Shown piece after piece: positions 26,466-34,361 of a stretch of DNA of 51,895 nt. The notes beneath the pieces were generated by a model. The model made no database searches. It was not told where the DNA came from and saw only the letters and a list, made by a program, of their open reading frames with translations. Position 1 is the stretch's first letter. Every line of letters starts with the position of its first letter. Made by a program: the position numbers and the translations under genes. The stretch is from Lachnospiraceae bacterium (GTDB lineage: Bacteria > Bacillota > Clostridia > Lachnospirales > Lachnospiraceae): NCBI GenBank assembly GCA_017525525.1, contig JAFXSQ010000014.1, positions 1-51,895 on the forward strand, given 5' to 3'.

Positions 26466-26578
26466 CCACAACCTTCAACTCAGCGCGACGGGAAATTGTT
26501 TTCAGGGTGCCTTTCACAGTGCCCTGAAAACAATTATCCCAGGCAGCTGAGCAAATCACTTAATATCCGCTGAATTGC
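26454..26578. repeat. Nested inverted-repeat element between mtaB and the HPr-like gene
   Basis: Three concentric perfect stems: GCAATTCAGCGG/CCGCTGAATTGC (12 bp), CTCAGC/GCTGAG (6 bp) and AATTGTTTTCAGGG/CCCTGAAAACAATT (14 bp) around a 14-base loop. The gap of about 340 bases holds no gene; apart from this hairpin it contains tandem repeats and two outward promoters. Confidence 0.8.
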
Positions 26579-26609
26579 ATCCAAATCGCGTTTCAACTAC
26601 AACTTTTTA

Positions 26610-26638
26610 TTGACTTTTATTTATATTGAATGTATATT
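26610..26638 (+). promoter_or_regulatory. Promoter of the HPr-like gene
   Basis: TTGACT and TATATT separated by exactly 17 bases, about 36 bases before the ATG; TAGGAGGG is the ribosome binding site. Confidence 0.85.
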
Positions 26639-26673
26639 AAGTCCATGTTTAGATTATTTAGGAGGGCATATAA

Positions 26674-26907
26674 ATGATAGCAGTAAAGATATCACTTAAT
26701 TCAATCGATAAGGTTAAGAGCTTTGTTAATGACATAAGCGGTTTCCCCGCAGAGTTCGACCTTGTATCCGGACGTTATGTCATCGATGCAAAGTCAATCA
26801 TGGGCATCTTCAGCTTAGACATCTCAAAGCCCATCGACCTTAACATCCACACCGAAGGCGATGACGAAGCTATAATGGCTGCGATTAAGCCCTATCTTGC
26901 GGAATAA
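26674..26907 (+). CDS. HPr-like protein lacking the phosphorylatable histidine
   Basis: A 77-residue protein with the HPr fold pattern. The second half, YVIDAKSIMGIFSLDISKPIDLNIHTEGDDEA, matches the HPr region around regulatory Ser46 (KSIMG), including the following helix. At the place of the catalytic GLHARPA loop the protein has SIDKVKSFVND, with no His, so it cannot carry phosphate from Enzyme I. It may be a Crh-like regulator phosphorylated on serine by an HPr kinase, or a different small regulator. It is monocistronic, with its own strong promoter and terminator. No PTS or hprK gene is nearby. Confidence 0.75.
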   Translation: MIAVKISLNSIDKVKSFVNDISGFPAEFDLVSGRYVIDAKSIMGIFSLDISKPIDLNIHTEGDDEAIMAAIKPYLAE

Positions 26908-26921
26908 GCTTCCGAAAAAAT

Positions 26922-26946
26922 GACCACCGATAAGGTGGTCTTTTTT
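26922..26946 (+). terminator. Intrinsic terminator of the HPr-like gene
   Basis: GACCACC/GGTGGTC stem with a 5-base loop followed by six T. Confidence 0.9.
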
Positions 26947-26954
26947 GATGCGCA

Positions 26955-27067
26955 CGCACGCGTAATGTATTTTGCCGCTTTGCGGCACGCGTGCGGCGCG
27001 GCGAGTAGGGTGCGACTGTGTCTTCCCTACTCGATAAATACGCATAGTGCGACTGCGTCTTCTATGC
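26955..27067. repeat. Three adjacent hairpins between the HPr-like and GNAT genes
   Basis: CGCACGCGT/ACGCGTGCG with an inner GCCGC/GCGGC is followed by two hairpins with nearly the same 14-base loop (TGCGACTGYGTCTT) but unrelated stems: CGAGTAGGG/CCCTACTCG and GCATAG/CTATGC. The last lies next to the GNAT stop codon and could end that minus-strand transcript, although no T-run follows. Confidence 0.7.
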
Positions 27068-27071
27068 TCGA

Positions 27072-27491
27072 TTACATCAGATACGTGATCATCCCCGGTC
27101 CTAAGTTGTCCGTGGGGCGCGCCGTAAATCCGTTCTTTAAGTAGAACTCCTCTCTGCCCTTTGCGCACATCAGGCAAAGCATCATGGTGGTATTATCCTC
27201 CCGCAGACTCTCCACGAATTCCTTCAGCCGGTTTATCAGCTTAGTTCCGACTCCCATGCCCTGCACAGTCGGCGATACAACCAGGTCCTGTATATAGCAA
27301 ATCACGGCGCCGTCTCCGACTATCCTTCCCATGCCGATGGGCGTACCTCTGTCACCTATAGCCTTTATGAAAAAGAGGCTGTTATCTATGGCAGCCTGCG
27401 CCTGCCTGTCGGATAGTCTCCTCCATCCCACGCTTTCCCTTAAACCCTGGTACTCTTCGACCGTTATATCATTTTCAATAAGCTTTATCAT
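27072..27491 (-). CDS. GNAT-family N-acetyltransferase
   Basis: A 139-residue single-domain acetyltransferase. The acetyl-CoA binding motif is VVSPTVQGMGVGTKLINRLKEFV (Q/RxxGxG/A type), preceded by the beta strand MGRIVGDGAVICYIQDLVV. The C-terminal half includes EFYLKNGFTARPTDNLGPGMI, typical of small GNATs. The substrate is unknown. It is the last gene of the run headed by the acidic membrane protein and hisH-hisF, starting 7 bases after hisF, but nothing else ties it to histidine synthesis. Confidence 0.88.
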   Translation of the reverse strand: MIKLIENDITVEEYQGLRESVGWRRLSDRQAQAAIDNSLFFIKAIGDRGTPIGMGRIVGDGAVICYIQDLVVSPTVQGMGVGTKLINRLKEFVESLREDNTTMMLCLMCAKGREEFYLKNGFTARPTDNLGPGMITYLM

Positions 27492-27498
27492 CAGTTTA

Positions 27499-28260
27499 TC
27501 AAAGCCTTACGGCTATTCCCCTGTTCCTTAAGTACTCTTTTAATGCGGTTATTTCCAGCTCCTTGTAGTGAAAGAGCGAAGCCGCAAGCGCTGCATCCGC
27601 GCCTCCGTCGGTAAGCGCCTCATGAAAATGCTCCATCGTCCCGGCGCCGCCCGATGCGATAACAGGTATGTCAACCCTGTCCGCAATCGCCCTTGTGAGC
27701 TCTATGTCATAGCCGTCCTTGGTTCCGTCACAGTCCATGGAGGTGATGAGCAGCTCACCCGCTCCGAGCTCATAAGCTTTCACAGCCCACTCAACCGCAT
27801 CGAGTCCGGTATCGAGCCGTCCTCCGTGCTTGTACACATTCCAGCCGGAGCCGTCTGCCCTTCTCTTGGCATCTATAGCCACTACCACGCACTGGCTTCC
27901 GAACTTCGCAGCGCCGTCGCTTATAAGAGAAGGATTGTCTATCGCCGCCGAGTTTACCGACACCTTGTCCGCGCCCTCACGGAGAATGCCTCTCATATCC
28001 TCGACAGTCCTTATTCCTCCGCCCACGGTGAACGGTATGAACACCGTCTCCGCCACGCGGCGAACCATATCAGTCACTATCTCTCTTGCATCCGAAGAAG
28101 CCGTGATGTCGAGGAATACCAGCTCATCGGCCCCGGCCTCGCCGTAAGCCCTGCCTACCTCGACCGGATCTCCGGCATCTCTTAAGTTCACGAAATTTAT
28201 TCCCTTTACAACCCTGCCCGCATGTACATCGAGGCAAGGGATTATCCTTTTAGTGTGCAT
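27499..28260 (-). CDS. hisF: Imidazole glycerol phosphate synthase, cyclase subunit HisF
   Basis: Uses ammonia delivered by HisH to close the imidazole ring, giving IGP and AICAR. The 253 residues form the expected (beta/alpha)8 barrel: [15 protein letters not shown] with the catalytic Asp at the start, [33 protein letters not shown] with the second catalytic Asp, and [14 protein letters not shown]. Only hisH and hisF of the pathway are in the window. A palindromic element separates it from hisH, which is unusual because the two subunits are normally adjacent. Confidence 0.97.
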   Translation of the reverse strand: MHTKRIIPCLDVHAGRVVKGINFVNLRDAGDPVEVGRAYGEAGADELVFLDITASSDAREIVTDMVRRVAETVFIPFTVGGGIRTVEDMRGILREGADKVSVNSAAIDNPSLISDGAAKFGSQCVVVAIDAKRRADGSGWNVYKHGGRLDTGLDAVEWAVKAYELGAGELLITSMDCDGTKDGYDIELTRAIADRVDIPVIASGGAGTMEHFHEALTDGGADAALAASLFHYKELEITALKEYLRNRGIAVRL

Positions 28261-28279
28261 TTTGCATCTCCTAATTCAG

Positions 28280-28445
28280 GCGATAAGCCGCCTGTATTGT
28301 TTATTCAAGGCGCGAGGAGCATGTATTTTGAGGGAGTATCGACCGAAAAACACATGTCCTGGATAAGTAAGACCTTAGCGAGCTTGCGAGCTTATTTCGA
28401 ACTTATGCAAAGCTCCGAGCCACAATCTCCGCTGCGGCTTATCGC
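28280..28445. repeat. Palindromic element with 12-bp inverted ends between hisH and hisF
   Basis: GCGATAAGCCGC and GCGGCTTATCGC are perfect inverted repeats 142 bases apart. Inside are further pairs (CATGT/ACATG; AAGCTCGC/GCGAGCTT-like). The right arm touches the hisH stop codon. It fills the whole hisH-hisF spacer and has no coding signal. Confidence 0.75.
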
Positions 28446-29050
28446 TATATCTTGAGGAAATTCTCAAGTATCTTAAGTCCCACATCCGAGCTTTTCTCCG
28501 GGTGGAACTGACACGCGAACACATTCCCTTTTTCAACCGCCGCGTGAACCGTAACGCCATACTCCGTCGTCGCCGCAACAGCATCCTCTTCCTCTGACTT
28601 CATGTAGTATGAGTGAACAAAGTACACATACGAACCGTCCTTCACTCCATTAAAAAGCTTGGTACCGGGACGAAGCTTGAGGTCGTTCCATCCTATCTGG
28701 GGCACGGTCAGTCCTTCCTCCTTGGGAATCCTTAGGATGTGCCCCTTAAGTATCCCGAGGCCCTCCACGCCGGGACTTTCCTCACTGTCCTCAAACAGAA
28801 GCTGTAAGCCCAGACATATCCCTAAAAAAGGCTTTCCGCTCGCAGCATATTCTTTAAGCACCGTATCAAGCCCATAGCTTCTAAGCCGGCCCATCGCATC
28901 TCCGAAGCTTCCCACTCCCGGAAGGATAACCCTGTCGCTGCCCATGATAACATCCCTGTCCCTTGTCAGCACAGCCTCGTATCCAAGGAAGGCAACCGCC
29001 TTTTCAACACTCTTTATATTTCCCGCATCATAATCAATGATTGCCGTCAT
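28445..29050 (-). CDS. hisH: Imidazole glycerol phosphate synthase, glutaminase subunit HisH
   Basis: Class I glutamine amidotransferase that supplies ammonia to HisF. The 201 residues include the nucleophile Cys in KPFLGICLGLQLLFE, the oxyanion region LPGVGSFGDAM, and the catalytic His-Glu in ACQFHPEKSSDVG. The ATG overlaps the region just after the stop of the acidic membrane protein gene, with CGGAG upstream, so the two genes are in one transcript. The stop codon lies at the edge of the palindromic element. Confidence 0.97.
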   Translation of the reverse strand: MTAIIDYDAGNIKSVEKAVAFLGYEAVLTRDRDVIMGSDRVILPGVGSFGDAMGRLRSYGLDTVLKEYAASGKPFLGICLGLQLLFEDSEESPGVEGLGILKGHILRIPKEEGLTVPQIGWNDLKLRPGTKLFNGVKDGSYVYFVHSYYMKSEEEDAVAATTEYGVTVHAAVEKGNVFACQFHPEKSSDVGLKILENFLKI

Positions 29051-29051
29051 A

Positions 29052-30863
29052 CTATTCTCCGCTTTCTTGTGAATCGTTTTCTTCTGAGTTATCCTGACCT
29101 TCCTCGGTCAAATCAAAGCCCTCTGTATTGTTCTCGAGGATATCTCCTCCGTCCGGCGGCAATTCATTGCCGTCGCCGTCCTGCCCAATTCCCGAGTATT
29201 TCTTAAGCCGCTCCGCGTAGTCAAAGCCTTCAAGCGCTATGACCGCGTAAGCCTCATCCTCGGTAATGCTGTAATCGGCCCAGAGAGCCGAGGTAATCTT
29301 TTCTCTTACGTTGTTTATATCCGACACTATTCCGAGCTCAACAGCCTCGGCGTAGTGTTCATCATACTTCTCCAAGCCACGGAGCAAAGCATCCAAAGCC
29401 TTGTCCTTTCTTCCGAGGACCTTGTTGTTCTGGTATGACTCGTACAGTCTCTCGACATACATAACGGTGTATATCCTGTCCTTTAACTCCTCGTCCTTCT
29501 TCTTAACCTCCACACCGGATACCTCGTCGTAGGCCATACGGTACTTCTGCCTATCGAAATAATCCGATGCCTTCCTTATAACCTGCGCATAGGAAAATGA
29601 TTTCGTGCCCAAGATAACGAATACTCCTATTGCCGCAAATATAACGAACACGATTAATACAACCGGAGTCGGAACCGGCTTGGTCTCCTTCTCCTCCTCG
29701 AGCTCAGCGGCAAGCGCCGCTTTCTTCTTTGCCTTCTTGTCGGCCGCCTTCTGCTTTTTGGCGCTCTTTTCCTTGGCCTTGACCTCAAGAGCAGCCTTCT
29801 TTTCCTCTTCCTTCTCGCCCGACTTTGCTTCCTTCTCGGCCTTCTTCTTTTCCTTAGCCTCGGCCTTCTTGGCCTTCTTCTCCTCGAAGTAAGCTTCTTC
29901 CTCAAGGTCGTCCTCGTCAGGCTCTCCGAAGAGTATCTCCTTTATGGACTTTTTCTCGCCCTTCTCGCCCTTTACCTTCTTTTTCTTTTTCTTGGGCTTT
30001 TCCTCGTCTATATCCTCTATATCCGCAAGCGAGTCGTCCATCTCTCCGCCCGCCAGCAGAGCATCTAAGTCACCCTCGCCCTTGGTATAATTCTCGTCCA
30101 TGCCCTCGCTTGAACCGGCCGGTCCGAAAAGCTCATCCAAGTCTATCTCACCGCCGCCGGCCTCACCCGCAGGCGCATCAGGTATTCCGCCCATCTCTGC
30201 TGCAAAAGCATCGAGATCAATCTCTCCTCCGGCAGGAGCATCGGCGCCCGCGCCCATATCCATCCCGCTGTCCAAACCCAGCTCAGCGCTTAAATCAATG
30301 CCCGCCTCTGCTGCCGGAGCCGCCTCCTCAGCAGGCTTCATAGCCGCTTCTCGCGCTTCCTCAAGCGTCATATCCTCTTCAACGGCGTCAGTGTTCGTTT
30401 GCGCTTCCGGCGCTACCATGGCATTTATGCTTTCGTCCTCTTTAAACTCCTCCAATGCCTCGGCAAACACATCATCTACCGCATCGCCTTCATTTACAAC
30501 CATCTCCTGCTCGGCTGCTTCCGCTTCGGCGATAAGGTCGTCAAGGTCCAGTTCATCCATTACGGAATCATCCTTTGAACCTTGCTTTTGTGACGCAGAA
30601 CCGTTCTTAACGTGCTTTCCCTTTTCCTCAGGAACATCCGAGTCAAGATTGGTAATGTCTACATCATCAAAGTCAATGTCGTCTATGTCAAGATCGAGGT
30701 CATCAAGGTCGACATTGCCCAGGTCATCGAATTCAGACAATGAAATATCCGGGAGATCTGACATATCAATGTCAATCCCCGAATCCATGTCAATGCTGTC
30801 ATCTATTGAATTGCTGTCGCCGACAAGCTCATCGAGCATGCTGTCCAAGCTGTTATCGTCCAT
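29052..30863 (-). CDS. Single-pass membrane protein with long acidic and Lys/Glu-rich cytoplasmic region
   Basis: A 603-residue protein of no recognised family. Residues 1-290 are extremely acidic (DIDMSDLPDISLSEFDD repeated in style, then Ala/Glu/Gly-rich segments). Residues 290-400 are Lys/Glu/Ala-rich and probably coiled coil. One transmembrane helix (VPTPVVLIVFVIFAAIGVFVIL) lies near 410-430, and about 170 helical residues follow, possibly TPR-like (SYAQVIRKASDYFDRQKYRMAYDEVS). The lack of a signal peptide suggests the long charged part is cytoplasmic and the helical part outside. It heads the transcript that includes hisH and hisF. Function unknown. Confidence 0.75.
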   Translation of the reverse strand: MDDNSLDSMLDELVGDSNSIDDSIDMDSGIDIDMSDLPDISLSEFDDLGNVDLDDLDLDIDDIDFDDVDITNLDSDVPEEKGKHVKNGSASQKQGSKDDSVMDELDLDDLIAEAEAAEQEMVVNEGDAVDDVFAEALEEFKEDESINAMVAPEAQTNTDAVEEDMTLEEAREAAMKPAEEAAPAAEAGIDLSAELGLDSGMDMGAGADAPAGGEIDLDAFAAEMGGIPDAPAGEAGGGEIDLDELFGPAGSSEGMDENYTKGEGDLDALLAGGEMDDSLADIEDIDEEKPKKKKKKVKGEKGEKKSIKEILFGEPDEDDLEEEAYFEEKKAKKAEAKEKKKAEKEAKSGEKEEEKKAALEVKAKEKSAKKQKAADKKAKKKAALAAELEEEKETKPVPTPVVLIVFVIFAAIGVFVILGTKSFSYAQVIRKASDYFDRQKYRMAYDEVSGVEVKKKDEELKDRIYTVMYVERLYESYQNNKVLGRKDKALDALLRGLEKYDEHYAEAVELGIVSDINNVREKITSALWADYSITEDEAYAVIALEGFDYAERLKKYSGIGQDGDGNELPPDGGDILENNTEGFDLTEEGQDNSEENDSQESGE

Positions 30864-30900
30864 ACGACCTCCGTAAACGCTATATCACTAACAAAGTTTT

Positions 30901-30929
30901 AGTATAGTTTAGCCAAGCATTTAAGTCAA
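30901..30929 (-). promoter_or_regulatory. Promoter of the membrane protein-hisH-hisF transcript
   Basis: TTGACT and TATACT with a 17-base spacer on the minus strand. The -35 box overlaps the end of recN; CGGAGG precedes the next ATG. Confidence 0.85.
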
Positions 30930-32609
30930 CATTTTTTTGGTTTCACAAGCATCGGCCCGCATCTTTTCGGCATGACTTACCGCAGTGTCCGTAAGCTCCT
31001 CGCCCGCTATAAGTCTTGCTGTTTCAAGAACCGCATTCTCCTCATTAAGCTGTCTGATATCCGTAACAGTGCGTCCGTCCTCAACCTGCTTTTCTATAAG
31101 GAAATGTTCATCCGCCATGGCAGCTATCTGCGGCAGATGCGTGATGCAGATCACCTGGCTTCTTCTCGCTATGGCCGCCAGCTTGTCCGCAACCTTCTGC
31201 GCCGTCGCTCCGCTTATGCCGGTATCGATCTCGTCGAATACCATCGTGGGAGCCGCTTCCATGCAGGAAAGAGTCGCCTTAAGAGCAAGCATCACTCTCG
31301 AAAGCTCGCCGCCGGAGGCTGACTCATTTAAAGGTCTTGCCTTCTCTCCCACATTTGCCGAAAGCATAAAGCAGGTTTTGTCTACTCCGTTAGACGAGTA
31401 TTCCGCGCTCCTCTCGAAATCCATATAGAATTCCGCCTGCGAAAAGTTAAGCTCGAGAAGCGCCTCGCTGATAAGCTTGCACAGCTTCTTGCTCTGCTTC
31501 TTTCTCTCATCGGAGAGCTTTACACTGGCTTTCTCAAGCTCCGCGGTAACCTCCGCAAGCCTGCGGTTTAACTCCGCCCTGTAGGCGTCATATTCCTCAA
31601 GCCGATCATACTTTTCCTTAAACCCGGCCAGCTTATCCTGTATCTCTTCTATACTTGAGCCGTATTTTAGCTTCAATGAATTGATGGTGTTAAGTCTCTC
31701 AAGCAGCTGCGCCTCGGGGTACTCCTCATCCGAAAGGCCGTCAGCATATCCCGAAAGCTCACGGTTCAAGTCATTTATCACAGAGTCCACCGTCTCCAAG
31801 CTTTCACTTATGCCGTTTAGTCCCTCGTCAAGCGCGAGCAGACCGCGAAGCTCAGCAAGAGCTCTTCCTATCAGGTCTCCCGCTCCGCCGTCATAGCCCG
31901 TAAGCTCGTGTATGCGCCCCACCCCGTCTCTCAGCTGCGACAGGCTCGAGCACTTCTTGTACCGCTCCTCAACCTCGGCATCCTCGCCGGGCTTTAACGA
32001 AGCCGCCTCTATCTCTTTAATCTGGTATTCTAAAAAATCAAGCTCCTTGAGTCTCTCGCCCTCGTCCATTCCCGAGGCTTCAAGCTCTTTTCTTATGCCG
32101 TCATACTCCCTGTAAGCTTTTGCAACGCTATTTTTTAATCCGCTTATCTTCTCCGCTCCGAAGGCGTCCAAAAGCTTTAGATGCTCCGCAGGCTTAAGCA
32201 ATGTCTGCTGCTCATGCTGCGCGTGCAGATTGATAAGCTCCGCCGATGCGCTCTTTAGCACCGATACATTTACGGTCTCACCGTTTATGCGATTAACCGT
32301 CCTTCCGTTTGCCGAAAGCTTTCTCTGTACAAGAAGCTTGCCCTCCTCGTCCGGGCTTATCCCAAGCTCCTCAAGCTCCTCCTTAACCTTCCCGTTGTCG
32401 ACCGAGAAGGTCAGCTCTATGAGGCCGTCCTTCGCCTTATCCCTTAAAAGCTCGTCGGAAAACCGTCCTCCCAAAGCTATGCCTATCGCTCCTATTATAA
32501 TCGACTTTCCGGCTCCGGTCTCACCCGTAAGGATGTTTAAGCCCTCCGCAAAGTCTATGTCTATCTCGTCTATAAGTACAATATTCTTAATGTGGATATT
32601 CTGAAGCAT
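30921..32609 (-). CDS. recN: DNA repair protein RecN
   Basis: SMC-like ATPase that acts at DNA double-strand breaks. The 562 residues show the N-terminal Walker A GETGAGKSIIIGAIGIALGG near residue 30, long coiled coils in the middle, and the C-terminal ABC signature SGGELSRVMLALK followed by Walker B TMVFDEIDTGISG. Length and layout are normal. It is the last gene of the nusB-to-recN series. In many Firmicutes an argR/ahrC gene lies just before recN; here nadK occupies that position. Confidence 0.97.
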   Translation of the reverse strand: MLQNIHIKNIVLIDEIDIDFAEGLNILTGETGAGKSIIIGAIGIALGGRFSDELLRDKAKDGLIELTFSVDNGKVKEELEELGISPDEEGKLLVQRKLSANGRTVNRINGETVNVSVLKSASAELINLHAQHEQQTLLKPAEHLKLLDAFGAEKISGLKNSVAKAYREYDGIRKELEASGMDEGERLKELDFLEYQIKEIEAASLKPGEDAEVEERYKKCSSLSQLRDGVGRIHELTGYDGGAGDLIGRALAELRGLLALDEGLNGISESLETVDSVINDLNRELSGYADGLSDEEYPEAQLLERLNTINSLKLKYGSSIEEIQDKLAGFKEKYDRLEEYDAYRAELNRRLAEVTAELEKASVKLSDERKKQSKKLCKLISEALLELNFSQAEFYMDFERSAEYSSNGVDKTCFMLSANVGEKARPLNESASGGELSRVMLALKATLSCMEAAPTMVFDEIDTGISGATAQKVADKLAAIARRSQVICITHLPQIAAMADEHFLIEKQVEDGRTVTDIRQLNEENAVLETARLIAGEELTDTAVSHAEKMRADACETKKMLT

Positions 32610-32669
32610 ATAATCTCCTTATCTATCCCTTTTCATCCTGATTTTTCGCCCGAAATGTATTCGCCTTTA

Positions 32670-33518
32670 TTATCCGCCTATCTTGTCTCTTAAGACGCCG
32701 AAGAAGTTTGTATCCTGTATGCGGATGAGCTTTACACTCCTCTCGGAGCATGCGACCAAAACCTCATCCCCATAAGAAAGATCGGTGTTGCCCTCGCCGT
32801 CGTAGCTTACTATCGCTTCCGTGTCCTGAGACCTGTTTCTCTTTTCTATGCGTACCCTTATCCTGTCTCCCGCATCGAAGACTATGCTCTTTGCCGAGAG
32901 CTTGTGCGGTGAGATGGGGGTTACTATTATCGCCCTTGTGCTCGGGCTTACAATCGGGCCGCCGGCGGAGAGGTTGTAACCGGTTGAACCCGTTGGTGTT
33001 GATATGATCACGCCGTCTGCCTCGTAGGTATCGAGCAGCTGATCATTTACATATATCTTAAGCGCAATTATGCGCGAGAAACCTGCCCTGGTGATGACCA
33101 CATCATTTAACACATTATATGTGCTCTCCGGCTTAAAGCCCTCCGAAGAACCCTTCATCATCATTCGTTCCTCAATCCTGAAGTCATCGGCAAGCAGCCT
33201 GTCCACAGCCTGAGTTGCATTGGTTTTCTCGACCTCGGTCAGGAATCCGAGAGTTCCCATATTTATGCCCATAAGCGGGATATCCCTGTCTCCCAATGCC
33301 TTCGCGGCGCGAAGCATGGTGCCGTCACCGCCTAAAACAATGCAGCACTCGGCATCCTTTATCAGTTCGTCCTTGATTATACCGCCTTCATAATCGTTGT
33401 CCATGTCGCTCGCAAGCCTTGCGGTTCCGCCATTTTTCTCTATATATTCTATAAGCTCTTTGCTCATCGCCAGGCCTAAGTCCCTGTCGTTGTTCGCAAT
33501 TATCAGAATATTCTTCAT
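32670..33518 (-). CDS. nadK: NAD kinase
   Basis: Phosphorylates NAD to NADP. The 282 residues contain the catalytic GGDGTMLRAAK near residue 63, GINMGTLGFLTEV, NDVVITR and TPTGSTGYNLSAGGPIVSP, all diagnostic of the NadK family. It starts 6 bases after tlyA, so it is co-transcribed. This gene order is common in Clostridia. Confidence 0.97.
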   Translation of the reverse strand: MKNILIIANNDRDLGLAMSKELIEYIEKNGGTARLASDMDNDYEGGIIKDELIKDAECCIVLGGDGTMLRAAKALGDRDIPLMGINMGTLGFLTEVEKTNATQAVDRLLADDFRIEERMMMKGSSEGFKPESTYNVLNDVVITRAGFSRIIALKIYVNDQLLDTYEADGVIISTPTGSTGYNLSAGGPIVSPSTRAIIVTPISPHKLSAKSIVFDAGDRIRVRIEKRNRSQDTEAIVSYDGEGNTDLSYGDEVLVACSERSVKLIRIQDTNFFGVLRDKIGG

Positions 33519-33524
33519 AAGCTT

Positions 33525-34361
33525 TTACCCATCCAATTCTTTGTGTGATGCCTCGACAACCTTATGCGCGTCAAACGCTATAAGCTCTGCGTCGTCACTC
33601 CCGTTACTCTTCCTCAAGTAAAGAAGGTACTCTATATTGCCCTCAGGGCCCTTTACCGGTGAGTAATCAAGCGCAAGGGGCGTAAATCCTGTCTCGCCCG
33701 CAAAGGCAATCACCTCATTTACCACCTCTTCATGAACCGCCTTATCCCTGACCACACCCTTCTTGCCGACCTTATCAGGTCCCGCCTCAAACTGAGGTTT
33801 TATAAGGCATACGACCTCGCCGCCGTCCTTTAAAAGCTCCTTTACCGGCGGCAAAACCTTCGAAAGCGAGATAAACGACACATCAATAGATGCAAAGTCC
33901 AGCACGTCGTCTATATCCTCCGGGGTCACATATCTTATGTTCGTCTTCTCCATGACCACAACGCGATTATCATTCCTCAAGCCCCAGTCAAGCTGGCCGT
34001 GGCCCACATCCACGGAGTAGACCTTTACCGCGCCGTTCTTCAGCATGCAGTCCGTGAAGCCGCCCGTCGAAGCGCCCACATCCATGCAAACCTCACCGTC
34101 AAGGGAGATTCCGAAGACCTCCATGGCCTTCGCCAGCTTAAGCCCGCCCCTGCTCACGTAAGGGTTCGTGCTTCCCTTGACTTCTATGCTCACTTCCTCC
34201 GGAAATGTACTCCCGGCCTTGTCCTCCCTCTCGCCGTCCACGAAGACTATGCCTGACATGATTATCGCCTTTGCCTTCTCTCTTGAAGGCGCAAGTCCTC
34301 TCTCTGTCAAAAGCAGGTCAAGTCTCTTCTTCGCTTTTCCCGTTTTATTATTCTCAGCCAC
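33525..34361 (-). CDS. tlyA: TlyA-family rRNA 2'-O-methyltransferase/hemolysin-like protein
   Basis: A 278-residue protein with an N-terminal S4 RNA-binding domain (KKRLDLLLTERGLAPSREKAKA) and a C-terminal FtsJ-like SAM methyltransferase domain (VCMDVGASTGGFTDCMLKNGA; later DFASIDVSFISL and CLIKPQFEAG). TlyA proteins methylate ribose in 16S and/or 23S rRNA. It begins with GTG, preceded by GGAG, and overlaps dxs by 8 bases. Confidence 0.94.
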   Translation of the reverse strand: MAENNKTGKAKKRLDLLLTERGLAPSREKAKAIIMSGIVFVDGEREDKAGSTFPEEVSIEVKGSTNPYVSRGGLKLAKAMEVFGISLDGEVCMDVGASTGGFTDCMLKNGAVKVYSVDVGHGQLDWGLRNDNRVVVMEKTNIRYVTPEDIDDVLDFASIDVSFISLSKVLPPVKELLKDGGEVVCLIKPQFEAGPDKVGKKGVVRDKAVHEEVVNEVIAFAGETGFTPLALDYSPVKGPEGNIEYLLYLRKSNGSDDAELIAFDAHKVVEASHKELDG

